From: Aquarana catesbeiana
Taxonomy: Eukaryota > Chordata > Amphibia > Anura > Ranidae
Length of the DNA stretch: 64,000 nt
Direction of reading: 5' to 3'
Assembly: GCF_042186555.1 (NCBI RefSeq)
Contig: NC_133336.1
Location: 192,564,251 to 192,628,250, forward strand
The translations under genes were made by a program, and so were the position numbers. Below the pieces are notes generated by a model. That model worked only from the letters and a program-made list of their open reading frames with translations. It was not told the DNA's origin and ran no database searches. Below, in pieces: positions 1-12,148 of the stretch (position 1 is the stretch's first letter; every line of letters starts with the position of its first letter).

Positions 1-1124
1 TGCTCAGTAGTAACCCCCAGCTCTGCTGTTCCTCCTCCCTCCCTGGTCACTGCTCACTTACTGCTATATAGCTCCAATGCTGATCACCATGTGTGACATC
101 TGGTTAGTTTCTCCTGCTCAGGTACCCTAGCTCTGCTGATCTTCAGTCCTCTCTCTCTGGTTCCCGCTCACCTTCTGCTATAGTGTTCCCATGTTGCACA
201 CCACATATGCTGTCTGCTAGTCTGGATCCTGCTCACCTTCCTGCTGCTCCACTGTACACTAGATGTGACGTCTGCACCAGACACTTCCAGAAAAATGATT
301 GACCGAGACAAATTTTGTGTAAACAACGTAAAGGTCGTTAAGGAGCGGGCCGGGAAGCCGGCCGTCACGTCTTTAACAACCGATGACTCCTCAGTTGTCA
401 GCGGGCCTTGTGACATCATCGACAGGGGAATGCTTTGTCTGCGACATCACAACGGGGGGGGGGCGTCACCCGCTGATGTCATCGGATGATTCCGCCCCTT
501 AGTTATTTAAGAAATGTCAGACGACCGAGCAAGCAGATGGCGGGAGCCTTCGGGTCTGGTGGCGCGATGGGTGTCGTGATTGGGGATGGATCTACAATGG
601 GGGACAGTTGGACTTGACAAAACTCGTGTTTTGTCTATACTCACTTTTTACACTTTTTTTGGTGAATGGGTAGGGGTACATACTGTACTTATTCACATGG
701 GGTTGGGGTGGGATCTAGAGGCCCCCACAACCACTGCCCAGGGTTGTGGGGAAGAGGCCCTTGTCCCTATCAGTATCAACATGAGGAGAATTTGCTTCAT
801 GGTGGTGGTGGTGATGGGGGGGGGGGGGTAGAGCTATTCTCCAAACAGAATTTGAATCGGCTGATAATTTTTCAGACAATCTGAATCTGACTCCCTCTGA
901 AGATTTGGAATTCGTTAGAAAATAATGAACTAAGCGAAATTAAACTAAACAAAACTAAACAAATTCTAAAATGAATCAACAAAACGAAATAGTAACAACT
1001 AATCTATCCAATACGAAACAAAACAAATGTTTACAGTCTAAAAGGGGGGATTCCTCCCAATATCTACCTCTAAAACAATGCGCAGCTAACGCTGATTTAC
1101 CTTGCGTACATTTACTGCACCACT

Positions 1125-2047
1125 GCGCGAAACCCCGTATATATACGGGGTTTCCTTTAAGACCCGGAGGGGCGCGCCCGCTGCACGGCAGGGGACCCGA
1201 TGCGCGTCACCGGCGGTCAGGAACGCCGCCGGCCATGCACAATCGCATGCACGAGCACCAGCACGGGGATTTGTGTGTGTACAGACAAATCCCTGTGCTG
1301 TCAGAGGAGAGGAGACATGTTGTTTGTTCCTAGTAAGTACGATCAGCGAAATGTCTCCTCTCCTACTCAGTCCTATCCCCATACAGTTAGAACACAGTGA
1401 GGGAACACACATTTAACCCCTTGATCGCCCTCTAGTCTTAACCCCTTCCCTACCAGTGTAATTTACACAGTAATCAGTGCATTTTTATAGCACTGATCGC
1501 TGTATAAATGTCAATGGTCCCAAAAAATGTGTCAAAGGTGTCCAATCTGTCCGCCACAATATCGCAATACCGCTAAAAATCGCAGATCACTGCCATTACT
1601 AGTAAAAAAAATTAAAATGCCATAAAGATTCCATAAATCTTTCCCATAGTTTGTAGACGCTATAACCTTTGCGCAAACCAATCAGTATACGCTTATTGCA
1701 ATTTTTTTTTTTTTTTACCAAAAATATGTAGAAGAATATATATTGGCCTAAACTGATGAAGAAATTTGTTTTTTAAAAACATTTTTGGGGATATTTATTA
1801 TAGCAAAAAGTAAAAAATATATATATTTTTTCAAATTCTTTTTTTTGTGTATAGCGCAAAAAATAAAAACCCCAGAGGTGATCAAATAGCACCAAAAGAA
1901 AGCTCTATTTGTGGGAAAAAAAGGACGCAAATTTCGTTTGGGTACAGCATTGCATGACCGCGCAATTACAAGTTAAAGCGACGCAGTGCCAAATTGTAAA
2001 AAGTGCTCTGGTCAGGAAGGGGGTAAAACCTTCCAGGGCTGAAGTGG
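1125..2047. mobile_element. piggyBac-type short element, left end unclear
   Basis: The right end is GGGCTGAAGTGG followed by TTAA, matching the terminus of the larger element at 2249 (TTAA-CCACTTCAGCC). An internal CCCCGTATATATACGGGG palindrome parallels the CACGTATATATACGTG palindrome near the far end of the larger element. The left boundary is not defined; no TTAA with a matching terminus is visible near 1085-1130. No coding capacity is seen. The two elements lie tail to tail, about 200 bp apart. Confidence 0.6.
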
Positions 2048-2699
2048 TTAATAGCCCCTCAAAAGCTTCAGGAGCTGTAGGCGAGTGTTGTCATAGACTT
2101 CTATGGAGGCTTTGGAGATGGTTTGATCACCAAGATAGCGGCAAGGAGTATAATTTTTGAAACAAAGCAAACATAACATGTGAACAGGACTGTAAAATAA
2201 CTATTTTATTTAGTGACAGGACTTTCATTGGCATTCAAAGATCTTTAACCACTTCAGCCCCGGAAGGTTTTACCCCCTTCCTGACCAGAGCACTTTTTAC
2301 AATTCGGCACTGCGTCGCTTTAACTGCTAATTGCGCGGTCATGCAATGCTGTACCCAAACGAAATTTGCGTCCTTTTCTTCCCACAAATAGAGCTTTCTT
2401 TTGATAGTATTTGATCACCTCTGCCGTTTTTATTTTTTGCGCTATACACGGAAAAAGACCGAAAATTTTGAAAAAAAATGATATTTTCTACTTTTTGTTC
2501 TAAAAAAAATCCAATAAACTCAATTTTAGTCATACATTTAGGCCAAAAAGTATTCGGCCACATGTCTTTGGTAAAAAAAATGTCAATAAGTGTATATTTA
2601 TTGGTTTGCGCAAAAGTTATAGCGTCTACAAACTAGGGTACATTTTCTGGAATTTACACAGCCTTTAATTTATGACTGCCTATGTCGTTTCTTGAGGTG

Positions 2700-4200
2700 C
2701 TAAAATGGCAGGGCAGTACAAAACCCCCACAAATGACCCCATTTTGGAAAGTAGACACCCCAAGGAATTTGCTGAGAGGCATGTTGAGCCCATTGAATAT
2801 TCATTTTTTTTGTCCCAAGTGATTGAACAATGACAAAAAAAAAAAAAAAAAAAAAAATTACAAAAAATTGTCACTAAATGATATATTGCTCACACAGGCC
2901 ATGGGCATATGTGGAATTGCACCCCAAAATACATTTAGCTGCTTCTCCTGAGTATGGGGATACCACATGTGTGGGACTTTTTGGGAGCCTAGCCGCGTAC
3001 GGGGCCCCGAAAACCAATCACTGCCTTCAGGATTTCTAAGGGCGTACATTTTTGATTTTACTCCTCACTACCTATCACAGTTTTGAAGGCCATAAAATGC
3101 CCAGATGACATAAAACCCCCCCAAATGACCCCATTTTGGAAAGTAGACACCCCAAGCTATTTGCTTTGAGGCAAGTTGAGTCCATGGAATGTTTTATATT
3201 TTGACACAAGTTGCGGGAAAGTGACAAATTTTTTTTTTTTTTTTTTGCACAAAGTTGTCACTAAATGATATATTGCTCACACAGGCCATGGGCATATGTG
3301 GAATTGCACCCCAAAATACATTTAGCTGCTTCTCCTGAGTATGGGGATACCACATGTGTGGGACTTTTTGGGAGCCTAGCCGCGTACGGGGCCCCGAAAA
3401 CCAATCACTGCCTTCAGGATTTCTAAGGGCGTACATTTTTGATTTTACTCCTCACTGCCTATCACAGTTTCGGAGGCCATGGAATGCCCAGGTGGCACAA
3501 ACCCCCCCCAAATGACCCCATTTTGGAAAGTAGACACCCCAAGCTATTTGCTGAGAGGCATGGTGAGTATTTTGCAGCTCTCATTTGTTTTTGAAAATAA
3601 AGAAAGACGAGAAAAAAATTTTTTTTTTTTTCTTTTTTCAATTTTCAAAACTTTGTGACAAAAAGTGAGGTCTGCAAAATACTCACTATACCTCTCATCA
3701 AATAGCTTGGGGTGTCTACTTTCCAAAATGGGGTCATTTGGGGGGTTTTTTTGCCACCTGGGCTTTCCATGGCCTCCGAAACTGTGATAGGCAGTGAAGA
3801 GTGAAATCAAAAATTTACGGCCTTAGAAAGCCTGAAGGCGGTGCTTGGTTTTCGGGGTCCCGTACGCGGCTAGGCTCCCAAAAAGTCTCACACATGTGGT
3901 ATCCCCGTACTCAGGAGAAGCAGCAGAATGTATTTTGGGGTGTAATTTCACATATTCCCATGGCATGTTTGAGCAATATATCATTTAGTGACAACTTTGC
4001 GCAAAAAAAAATAAAAAAAATAAAAAATTGTCTCTTTCCCGCAACTTGTGTCACAATATAAATTATTCCATGGACTCAACATGACTCTCAGCAAATAGCT
4101 TGGGGTGTCTACTTTCCAAAATGGGGTCATTTGGGGGGGTTTTGAACTGTCCTGGCATTTTATGCACAACATCTAGAAGCTTATGTCACACATCACCCAC
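2700..4200. repeat. ~390-bp subterminal repeats, tandem then inverted
   Basis: The phrase AAATGACCCCATTTTGGAAA recurs near 2734, 3124 and 3510, about 390 bp apart. It then appears inverted near 3725 and 4118. A second block (GTCACTAAATGATATATTGC through GGGCGTACATTTTTGAT) occurs at about 2870-3055, again nearly identical at 3248-3440, and inverted at 3800-4000. The turning point lies near 3620. The whole stretch could fold into a long imperfect hairpin. Confidence 0.85.
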
Positions 4201-5741
4201 ACTTCTAACCACTTGAAGACAAAGCCCTTTCTGACACTTATTGTTTACATAAAAAAATAATTTTTTTTTGCAAGAAAATTACTTTGAACCCCCAAACATT
4301 ATATATTTTTTTTTAAAGCAAATGCCCTACAGATTAAAATGGTGGGTGTTTCATTTTTTTTTTTTCACACAGTATTTGCGCAGCGATTTTTCAAACGCAT
4401 TTTTTGGGGAAAAAACACACTTTTTTACATTTTAATGCACTAAAACACACTATATTGCCCAAATGTTTGATGAAATAAAAAAGATGATCTTAGGCCGAGT
4501 ACATGGATACCAAACATGACATGCTTTAAAATTGCGCACAAACGTGCAGTGGCGACAAACTAAATACATTTTTAAAAGCCTTTAAAAGCCTTTACAGGTT
4601 ACCACTTTAGATTTACAGAGGAGGTCTACTGCTAAACTTACTGCCCTCGATCTGACCTTCGCGGCGATACCTCACATGCATGGTGCAATTTCTGTTTACA
4701 TTTGACGCCAGACCGACGCTTGCGTTCGCCTTAGCGCGAGAGCAGGGGGGACAGGGGTGCTTTTTTTTTTTTTTTTTTTTTTTTTTCTTTATTATTATTA
4801 TTTTTTTATCTTATTTTTAAACTGTTCCTTTCATTTTTTTTTTTTTAATCATTTTTATTGTTATCTCAGGGAATGTAAATATCCCCTATCATAGCAATAG
4901 GTAGTGACAGGTACTCTTTTTTGCAAAAATTGGGGTCTATTAGACCCTAGATTTCTCCTCTGCCCTCAAAGCATCTGACCACACCAAGATCGGTGTGATA
5001 AAATGCTTTCCCAATTTCCCAATGGCGCTGTTTACATCCGGCGAAATCTAAGTCATAAAATGCTCGTAGCTTCCGGTTTCTTAGGCCATAGAGATGTTTG
5101 GAGCCACTCTGGTCTCTGATCAGCTCTATGGTCAGCTGGCTGAATCACCGGCTGCATTTTCAGGTTCCCTGTTGAGACAGGAGAGCCAGAGAAAAACACG
5201 GAAGACGTTGGGGGGAGGGGCATTCCCTCCCACTGCTTGTAAAAGCAGTCTAGAGGCTAATTAGCCGCTAGGATTGCTTTTACATGAAAGCCGACCGCTG
5301 GCTGAAAAGAATGATACCAAGATGATACCTAAACTTGCAGGCATCATTCTGGTATAACCACTCAAAGTCATGAATGGCGTACCTGAAGACAAAAAAATGG
5401 TTAACAATAAAGCACAGTAAACGGTAAGGTATAAAAAATTGCATACCTGAAAAGCAAACATGATAAAACATAATAACAATAAAACATTGCAGAATAGAAT
5501 ACAGTAAAAAAGAGCAGAACAATAGAGAGAGAATAGAGAGAGAGAGAACAATAAAACGACAACTATTTTTTTTTATTTTATATTTTTGTATGTGTTTTTT
5601 TTTTTTTTTTTTTTTTACACTTTTTTTTGTAACTAACTTTTATAACTGTAACCGGTTCCAGGTTCGGGTCTCTCAAAATGCGATGGCATCTTGGGAGACC
5701 CTGTGAAAGTGTGCCTAGTCTGTGCAATGCTGTACCCTACG

Positions 5742-6130
5742 CTAATACTCAACTAGTGAATGGTAGCGTTCAAAACATTCACCAATGCAAAGACCAGGAT
5801 TGTCAGGACAGGAGGGACAATAATAGCGGGTGTCACGCCTATATTCGCGCTTGCTGCAGACACGACATCTTTTTTGGGGGTTCGTTGGGTAGGGGTACTC
5901 GGGAGGACATAAAGAAAATGCCTCTCATGCAGCCGACTGCATTTGGTTGGGGATGTGAATGGGGGAAGTACGGGCGCTGCAGAAGTGGTGGGTTCCCAAT
6001 TAGGATTGGCGAATGCAGCAGGAAGGGCATTATGGGCACGACGGGCCTGTGTTTGTCTTCTTGGTGGCAGCGGGACACTACTTGTGCTTGCCACCTCACC
6101 AGCTTGAACTGCACTTATGGGACTCGCCAC
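5742..6130 (-). pseudogene. piggyBac transposase C-terminus, frameshifted
   Basis: The stop is at 5742-5744. Upstream of it the minus strand reads KRCRVCSKREYRRDTRYYC, PSCPDNPGLCIGECFERYH and SLVEY. This is the cysteine-rich C-terminal zinc-binding domain of piggyBac-family transposases (CxxC...CxxC...C...C...H). Just before it, in a different frame, is RLHERHFLYVLPSTPTQ, the segment that normally precedes this domain, so one frameshift separates them near 5870. The catalytic DDD core was not found. It supports the piggyBac assignment of the surrounding TTAA-flanked element. Confidence 0.8.
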
Positions 6131-6186
6131 GTCACCAAGTGTTACTGCAGTGCTGGTTTGACTACGACCGGGGTGTACTAGGCCGC

Positions 6187-6895
6187 TGGTGCTTGCCAGT
6201 TCACCAAAACGCTACCAAAAAAACTGTTAGCGATCGCAAGGATCAGGCCTGACTCTGCGAACGCTGCAGTTATGCGTTTAGTGTTTTGTAAGTGTCAGTG
6301 ATCGATCGATACTGCACTTGGGTGGGCTGGGCTGGGCCGGGCGGAGGGGCAAAACGCAGGTGCTAGCAGGTATCTGGGCTGATCCCGCTAACACTGCGTT
6401 TGTGGGAACCCTAAACTGCTGGGGACGCTAGTATAGATCTGATCGGATCAGATATTGATCCGATCAGATACTATACCACTAAGGGAGGCGTATGCTGCGT
6501 GCGTGGGTGTTAGCGGTACTGGCACTAACCTGACGCTGCCTGGGGCTGGTGCTTGCCAGTTCACCAAAACGCTACCAAAAAAACTGTTAGCGATCGCAGG
6601 GATCAGGCCTGACTCTGCGAACGCTGCAGTTATGCGTTTAGTGTTTTGTAAGTGACAGTGATCGATCGATACTGCACTTGGGTGGGCCGGGCAGAGGGGC
6701 AAAACGCAGGTGCTAGCGGGTATCTGGGCTGATCCCGCTAACACTGCGTTTTTGGGAACCCTAAACTGCTGGGGACGCTAGTATAGATCTGATCGGATCA
6801 GATATTGATCCGTACAGATACTATACCACTAAGGGAGGCGTATGCTGCGTGCGTGGGTGTTAACGGTACTGGCGCTAATCTGACGCTGCCTGGGG
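6187..6895. repeat. Two-copy 360-bp tandem duplication
   Basis: TGGTGCTTGCCAGTTCACCA begins at 6187 and again at 6547, and nearly everything between matches, including GATCTGATCGGATCAGATAT. The few differences suggest a fairly recent duplication within the piggyBac element. Confidence 0.9.
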
Positions 6896-7934
6896 CGACG
6901 CATATCACCGCCGGGCGATCAGGGGGCTAAACTTTTATTCGGTAATAAACGGCGGGTGCCCTGACACTATAAAAAATAAACGAACTAACCAGCGTCACCC
7001 GTAACAGTTATACGGTGATCACTGGTGAAAGGGTTAACTAGGGGGCAATCAAGGGGTTAAAACATTTATTAGATAGTATATGGGGGTCCCTGTCGCTATA
7101 AAACGCTGACGGCGAACCTAAATATTTACCTCACTAACTAGCGTCACCAGCGACACTAATACAGCGATCAGAAAAATGATCGCTTAGTGACACTGGTGAC
7201 AGAGGGTGATCAAGGGGTTAAAACTTTATTAGGGGGGGTTAGGGGGGTATCCTAGACCTAAAGGGGGCCTAACACTCACTGACCTAACATTGTAACTGTC
7301 ACAAACTGACACTATGCAGTAATCAGGAAAAAAAAAAAAAAAATACTGCTAATGTCAGTTTGTGACAGGGGGGGGGTGATTGGGGGGGGATCGGGGGGCG
7401 ATCGGGGGGGGGATCGGGGGTGTAAGGTATGCCTGGCATGTTCTACTGTGTGTGTTTGTGTTGTGTGCACTTACATGTCTTCTCTCCTCGGCGCTGGACG
7501 GAAACTGCCAGACCGAGGAGAGATGACATCACATCCTCTGCCTGTGTGAAACTACACACAGGCAGAGGAGGATTCCCATTGGCTGGGAGCGATCGCGAGG
7601 GGGGGGCCACGATCGGATGGTCTCCCCCTCGCCTCCCGACGCTCCCAGTCAGATGCCGACCGCCGCTGGCACCGGGGGGGGGTCCGATGGGACCCCCCGC
7701 CCGCGGGAGGCAGATCACGTATATATACGTGATTCTGCCTGCCCGTGCCACTCTGCCGACGTATATCTACGTTAGGCGGTCGGCAAGTGGTTAAAAAAGC
7801 TTGTCCAATACCACATTTTGAAGCAAGTGTAAACAAGCCCAAAGTGTACTTGCCCTTTAAGCTGTTTGCAGTTTTAATGTATTGTATTATATTACTTGCT
7901 CATTTTAGAAAGTTTGTGGAACCGTGTTCTAAAG

Positions 7935-8242
7935 CAGCCTTTCACAAAGTTTTTAACATGGAGGAACCCTTGAAATAACTTTCTTGTCTCTGGAAACCTT
8001 TACTATTAATTACTATATCTACAGCTCAAGTTACATTAATATGATAGTCACTGTGGACAATGGTCCTTTCATTTGTCGTCATTAAGAGGAATCCCCCCTT
8101 TTAGATAGCTAAAAAGATCTTTGTTGTTAGTAGTTACTTATTTGCGAGGCTGAGTTTGCTTATTGTGCTTATTGCTCAAGAAACCCCTAGCAACCTCTGG
8201 AGGAACCCTAGGATTCCACGAAATCCGGGTTGAGAAAGACTG
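7935..8242. mobile_element. Short non-autonomous hAT element
   Basis: A perfect 8-bp duplication, TTCTAAAG, lies at 7927-7934 and 8243-8250. The ends are CAGCCTTTCACAAAG and GGTTGAGAAAGACTG, complementary over CAG-CTTTC-CA. An 8-bp duplication with CAG termini is typical of hAT elements. The body carries GGAGGAACCC-type phrases and no coding sequence. Confidence 0.8.
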
Positions 8243-8689
8243 TTCTAAAGTAACAAACGTGAAAATCCCATTGTTGTGATTTGCTACACTGTGCACATAC
8301 CATCACTCCTTATAATGTTCTTTTATTAATAAAGATGAACTCCCGACCAACAGCTAAATGCACAGAAGAAATACATACAGTATATGGGAGATGTTCTACC
8401 TGCCAAATAAGGCTAGCAGCGGAAGCCTGTATTTTCTCTCTTTACCTTAAAGCAACCTTTCGCATAAGTAAAATGTGTTAAGCAAGCTTGCACCTGTGAA
8501 GATGAGGGAGAAAATACTTGTTTGATCCCGAAAAATTATCATTCAAAGTCCACTGCAAGACCAACACTTCCAGCAGTGTCAGTCTACTGGATTCCCCACA
8601 GCTCTAACTGGTTCCTCTCTTTAAACCCCATGTTACTTCTGTATTCTGTAATCAGATGAAGTTAGAGGGAGGAACCAGAGAGAGAGCTA

Positions 8690-9660
8690 TGGAGGACCCA
8701 AGAGATCAAATCTCCTGGAAATGTCAGCAAGAGGAGTTAGTGAGAGAGATGCAGAGAACAAAAGAGATTGGCACTCATGGAAGTGTCAATAGTAGGAATC
8801 AATGAAAGCTGTGGAAAGCCTGGGAGATAGACACTTCCAAAACTGTTATCAGGAGGAACAAGTGAAATAGCTGTGGGGAACATATGGGAATGATAAACCC
8901 GGACATGTCATCAGAAGGAACCAGTAAGATAGTTCTGGAGAACCCAAGAGCTCAAAACCCCTAGAAGTGTCAGCAGGAGGAACCAATAAAATCAGTAGAA
9001 GACCTAGGAGACAGACACTCCTGGAAATGTAAGCAAGAGTAACAAGTGAAAGAGCTGTAGGGAACCCATCAGATTGACACTCCTGTAAACATCTTCAGGA
9101 GGAACCAATGAAAGACGTGGAAGACCTAGGAGATCAAAACTCTTAAAAGTGTCATCAGAAAGAACCAGTGAAAGAGCTTTTGGGAACCCAAGAGACCGAA
9201 ACTCCTGGAAGTGTCAGCAGGAGGAACCATGTGAAAGTTGAGAAGGATCTATGAGATTGACACCCCTGGAAGTATCAGCAGGATGAACCAATGAGAACAG
9301 CGGGGAACCCAGGAGATTAAAACATCTGGAAATGTAAGCAGGACTAACCAGTGAAAGAGCTGTAGGGAACCAGGGGATTAACAGTCCTGGAAATGTCAGC
9401 AGGAGGAACCAATGAAAGCTGCAGAAGACCTAGGAGATCAACATTCTTGGAAGTGTCATCGGAAGGAACCAGTGAAAGAGCTGTAGCGAAGTCAAGAGAC
9501 CACAACTCCTGGAACTGTGGGACTGTCAGCAGGAGGAATCAGTGAAAGCTGAGGACCTAGGAAATCAACACTCCTGGAAGTATCAGCAGGAGTAACCAAT
9601 GAGAGCTATGGGGAACCCAGGAGATTGATACTCTCGGAAGTGTCAGTTTCCCTGTGGATT
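8690..9660. repeat. ~60-bp minisatellite (GGAAGTGTCAGCAGGAGGAA)
   Basis: About 16 diverged units share the phrases CCTGGAAGTGTCAGCAGGAGG, AACCAGTGAAAGAGCTG and GAACCCAGGAGAT. The spacing is about 60 bp with some longer units. No reading frame persists. Confidence 0.85.
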
Positions 9661-9939
9661 TTAGGTAATTATTTCTCAGGATCAAAGCAGAGTTCAGGAG
9701 AACAGGAAAAGTAAGTATTCCCTATCCTCTTTACGGGTATATTTGCTTGATTCATTTTACTCACATGACAGGGTCACTTTAACTCAAAGGGTGGGCAGAA
9801 ATAGATAACGCCATCTCCATATATGGAAGTCAAGGACAACCGGGCAGCTAACATTTTCATGGAAGGTTCTCAATAGCAGGACTCACATTTCGTCTTAGTA
9901 CGTTCAAGCACAGAGATTACACCACCAGAGTGTCTGAGA

Positions 9940-9942
<3 letters not shown>

Positions 9943-9975
<33 letters not shown>
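9943..9975. repeat. (GT)n microsatellite
   Basis: About 16 uninterrupted GT dinucleotides followed by a G-rich tail. Confidence 0.95.
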
Positions 9976-9977
<2 letters not shown>

Positions 9978-10474
9978 GGGGTGGGGGGTTATGCTAACAA
10001 ACATTAAAATATTAATTATAGGTGGAATTACCCTTTTGAAGAAATAATCGTCTTAGCTGCAGTATTTCAATTTTCAGAGTGAAAATTCCCCTGAATCTAT
10101 TTGCACAGTCTTTATCTCATTATCCGGCACCACCGAGCTGGTAACAGAGCATTGTGAAGAGAGGAAATTTGCTGATGTGTGTTTATTTAGCAAATACAGA
10201 GAATAGCAGAAACATTTTTATGGTGGAAGCGGTTGTCATGTCATCCGAGATGTATTATTTGGACAACCTCAACTTCACCTTTTTATGCACATTTTTCTTA
10301 CCTCTTACATTAAGCTCTTTTCTAGGCTAGTGTGTATCCTATAGGCGTGCATTTTACGACAATGCACTGCCACTGAATATCCATTTAAAGATAAACATTG
10401 GCTTCAAAAAATAATAGCCTGTTGGTACTGAGCTCTCCAATGCTAGTTGTCTGGCTGTTAAATTCCCCCTATCA

Positions 10475-10755
10475 CAGTGATTCTCAACCAGGGTTCCTCC
10501 AGAAGTTGCTAGGGGTTCCTTCAGCATTGGGCAATTTCTGCCTCTCAGATAAGTTCCCACTGACACCATTGATCTTTTTAACTATCTATAAGGATGTAAT
10601 TCTTCCCAATGACCACAAGTGTAAGGACCATTCTTCCCACTGACCATCACACTAATGTATCATGAGTTGTAGATTTCTAATTTTTATCAGGGGTTCCCCG
10701 AGAATGCAGAACTATTTCAAGGGTTCCTCTGTGTTGAAAAGGTTGAGAAAGGCTG
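10475..10755. mobile_element. Short non-autonomous hAT element
   Basis: An exact 8-bp duplication, CCCTATCA, lies at 10467-10474 and 10756-10763. The ends CAGTGATTCTCAACC and GGTTGAGAAAGGCTG are inverted copies. The interior repeats GGGTTCC, as does the element at 7935, so the two probably share a family. There is no coding capacity. Confidence 0.85.
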
Positions 10756-11450
10756 CCCTATCATGACATTCAACTTTGAGAAACAAGGGTACAAGCAAGA
10801 TATGAGAAGGAATATTTACCTTTTTCCACTACCCACACCACTAGAACATCAAACCTTTATGCAGAAATCTTCATATGATTGAAACTCAGTTCCATTCTGA
10901 GCTCGATTTCTACTGACGTGCTCAATTGAGTGTGGATCTTTGGTCCCTAGCGGCAGAGCACCACACGAGTACACACAGAGTACGCAAACCTACCCCAATT
11001 TAACAAGCTTGTTTAGATCGGAGGCTGCTTTTCATTCCCTATCTCATTTCTATGCCCTATTGATTGACTTGGATGCTACGCCAGGTCTCACCTTTCTACA
11101 GCATTGGGAATGTTACCTTAACACCTCTTTTTTGCAAGCCCAGAGGGAAAGAAACCTTTGCTTTGCTCACAAGGCCTCCCTGGCAAACAGATACCAGGAG
11201 GGAGGATATAAGCTCCTCATACAGTCGTACAGAACTCCAGCAAAATTGCACCAGGCACCTAACATTTGCCGGTGCTGTCGGGAATCTGAGGGGACTTCTA
11301 TTCTTATCTTTTGGGAATGCCCAAAAGGACTTCTGGGATGAAGTGGAAAACACGATTAGGACCTTAATGGAAGCATTCTTTAACAAAAATGCGGTTGCGT
11401 GCCTTTTGAATGCCACGCTGTTATCCAACAAGAAATGTAAAAATTCATTA

Positions 11451-11723
11451 GGCTGGATTCACATATACCGTATGTGAATTGGATGCGGTTTTCCCTGCAT
11501 CCAATTCACATAACAGGCGAGTGTGACCGTCTCTCAATAGAGCCGGTTCACACGGGTCTAGGGCGGCCGCAGAGCAGATTGCAAAAGGGTCCTGTGCATG
11601 TTTGGGCCTGGTTCGGGTGTGAATTCAGGCAAAAATTCGGACCTGAGTCGCACCTGAACCGGTGAACAGACACGCACCGGACCCCAGGCACGAACCTGCG
11701 GCTGCACATATGTGAACGCAGCC
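11451..11723. mobile_element. MITE, GGCTGGATTCACAT termini, TTA duplication
   Basis: TTA at 11448-11450 and 11724-11726 flank an element with GGCTGGATTCACAT at one end and ATGTGAACGCAGCC at the other, inverted copies of each other. A TTA duplication suggests the PIF/Harbinger class. It abuts the next MITE, sharing the TTA. Confidence 0.75.
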
Positions 11724-11726
11724 TTA

Positions 11727-12148
11727 TGCCCCGTACACACGATCGGACATTCCGACAACAAAATCCATGGATTTTTTTTGACCGATTTTGGCTCAAACTT
11801 GTCTTGCATACACACGGTCACACAAATCTTGCCAGAAATTCTGAACGTCAAGAACGCGGGGACGCACAACACATACAACGAGCCGAGAAAAAGGAAGTTC
11901 AATAGCCAGTGCGGCTCTTATGCTTGATTCCGAGCATGCATGGAACTTTGTACGTCGGAATTGTGTACACACGATCAGAATTTACGACAATTTTGTTGTC
12001 AGAAAATTTGAGATCCAGATCTCAAATTTTGTGTGACGGAAATTCCGATGGAAAATGTCCAATGGAGCCTACACACGGTCGGAATTTCTGACAACAAGCT
12101 CCCATCGAACGTTTTCCGTCAGGAAAATCCGACCGTGTGTACGGGGCA
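11727..12148. mobile_element. GTACACAC MITE, copy A (Harbinger-like)
   Basis: The ends are TGCCCCGTACACACGATCGG and the inverse CCGACCGTGTGTACGGGGCA. The flanks are TTA on the left and TAA on the right. It is 422 bp with long imperfect inverted repeats rich in TTCCGAC. It sits inside the LINE remnant. Confidence 0.85.

Larger units (their letters stand above)
2249..7790 (-). mobile_element. piggyBac-type element with TTAA target duplication
   Basis: The element is bounded by TTAA at 2245-2248 and 7791-7794. Its termini are inverted: CCACTTCAGCC on the left and CCACTTGCCGACC when the right end is read from outside. TTAA duplication is the hallmark of piggyBac transposases, and a degraded piggyBac transposase C-terminus lies inside on the minus strand (5742-6130). 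The left third consists of repeated and inverted ~390-bp subunits, and 6187-6895 is a 360-bp tandem duplication. The element is clearly dead: the transposase is frameshifted and most of it is missing. Confidence 0.75.

Noticed and set aside
5678..6181. A 167-codon plus-strand ORF
   Set aside because: It is antisense to the piggyBac transposase remnant on the minus strand, which has the recognisable cysteine motif.
7443..7842. Overlapping ORFs of about 100 codons on both strands
   Set aside because: They fall in the GC-rich palindromic end of the piggyBac element.
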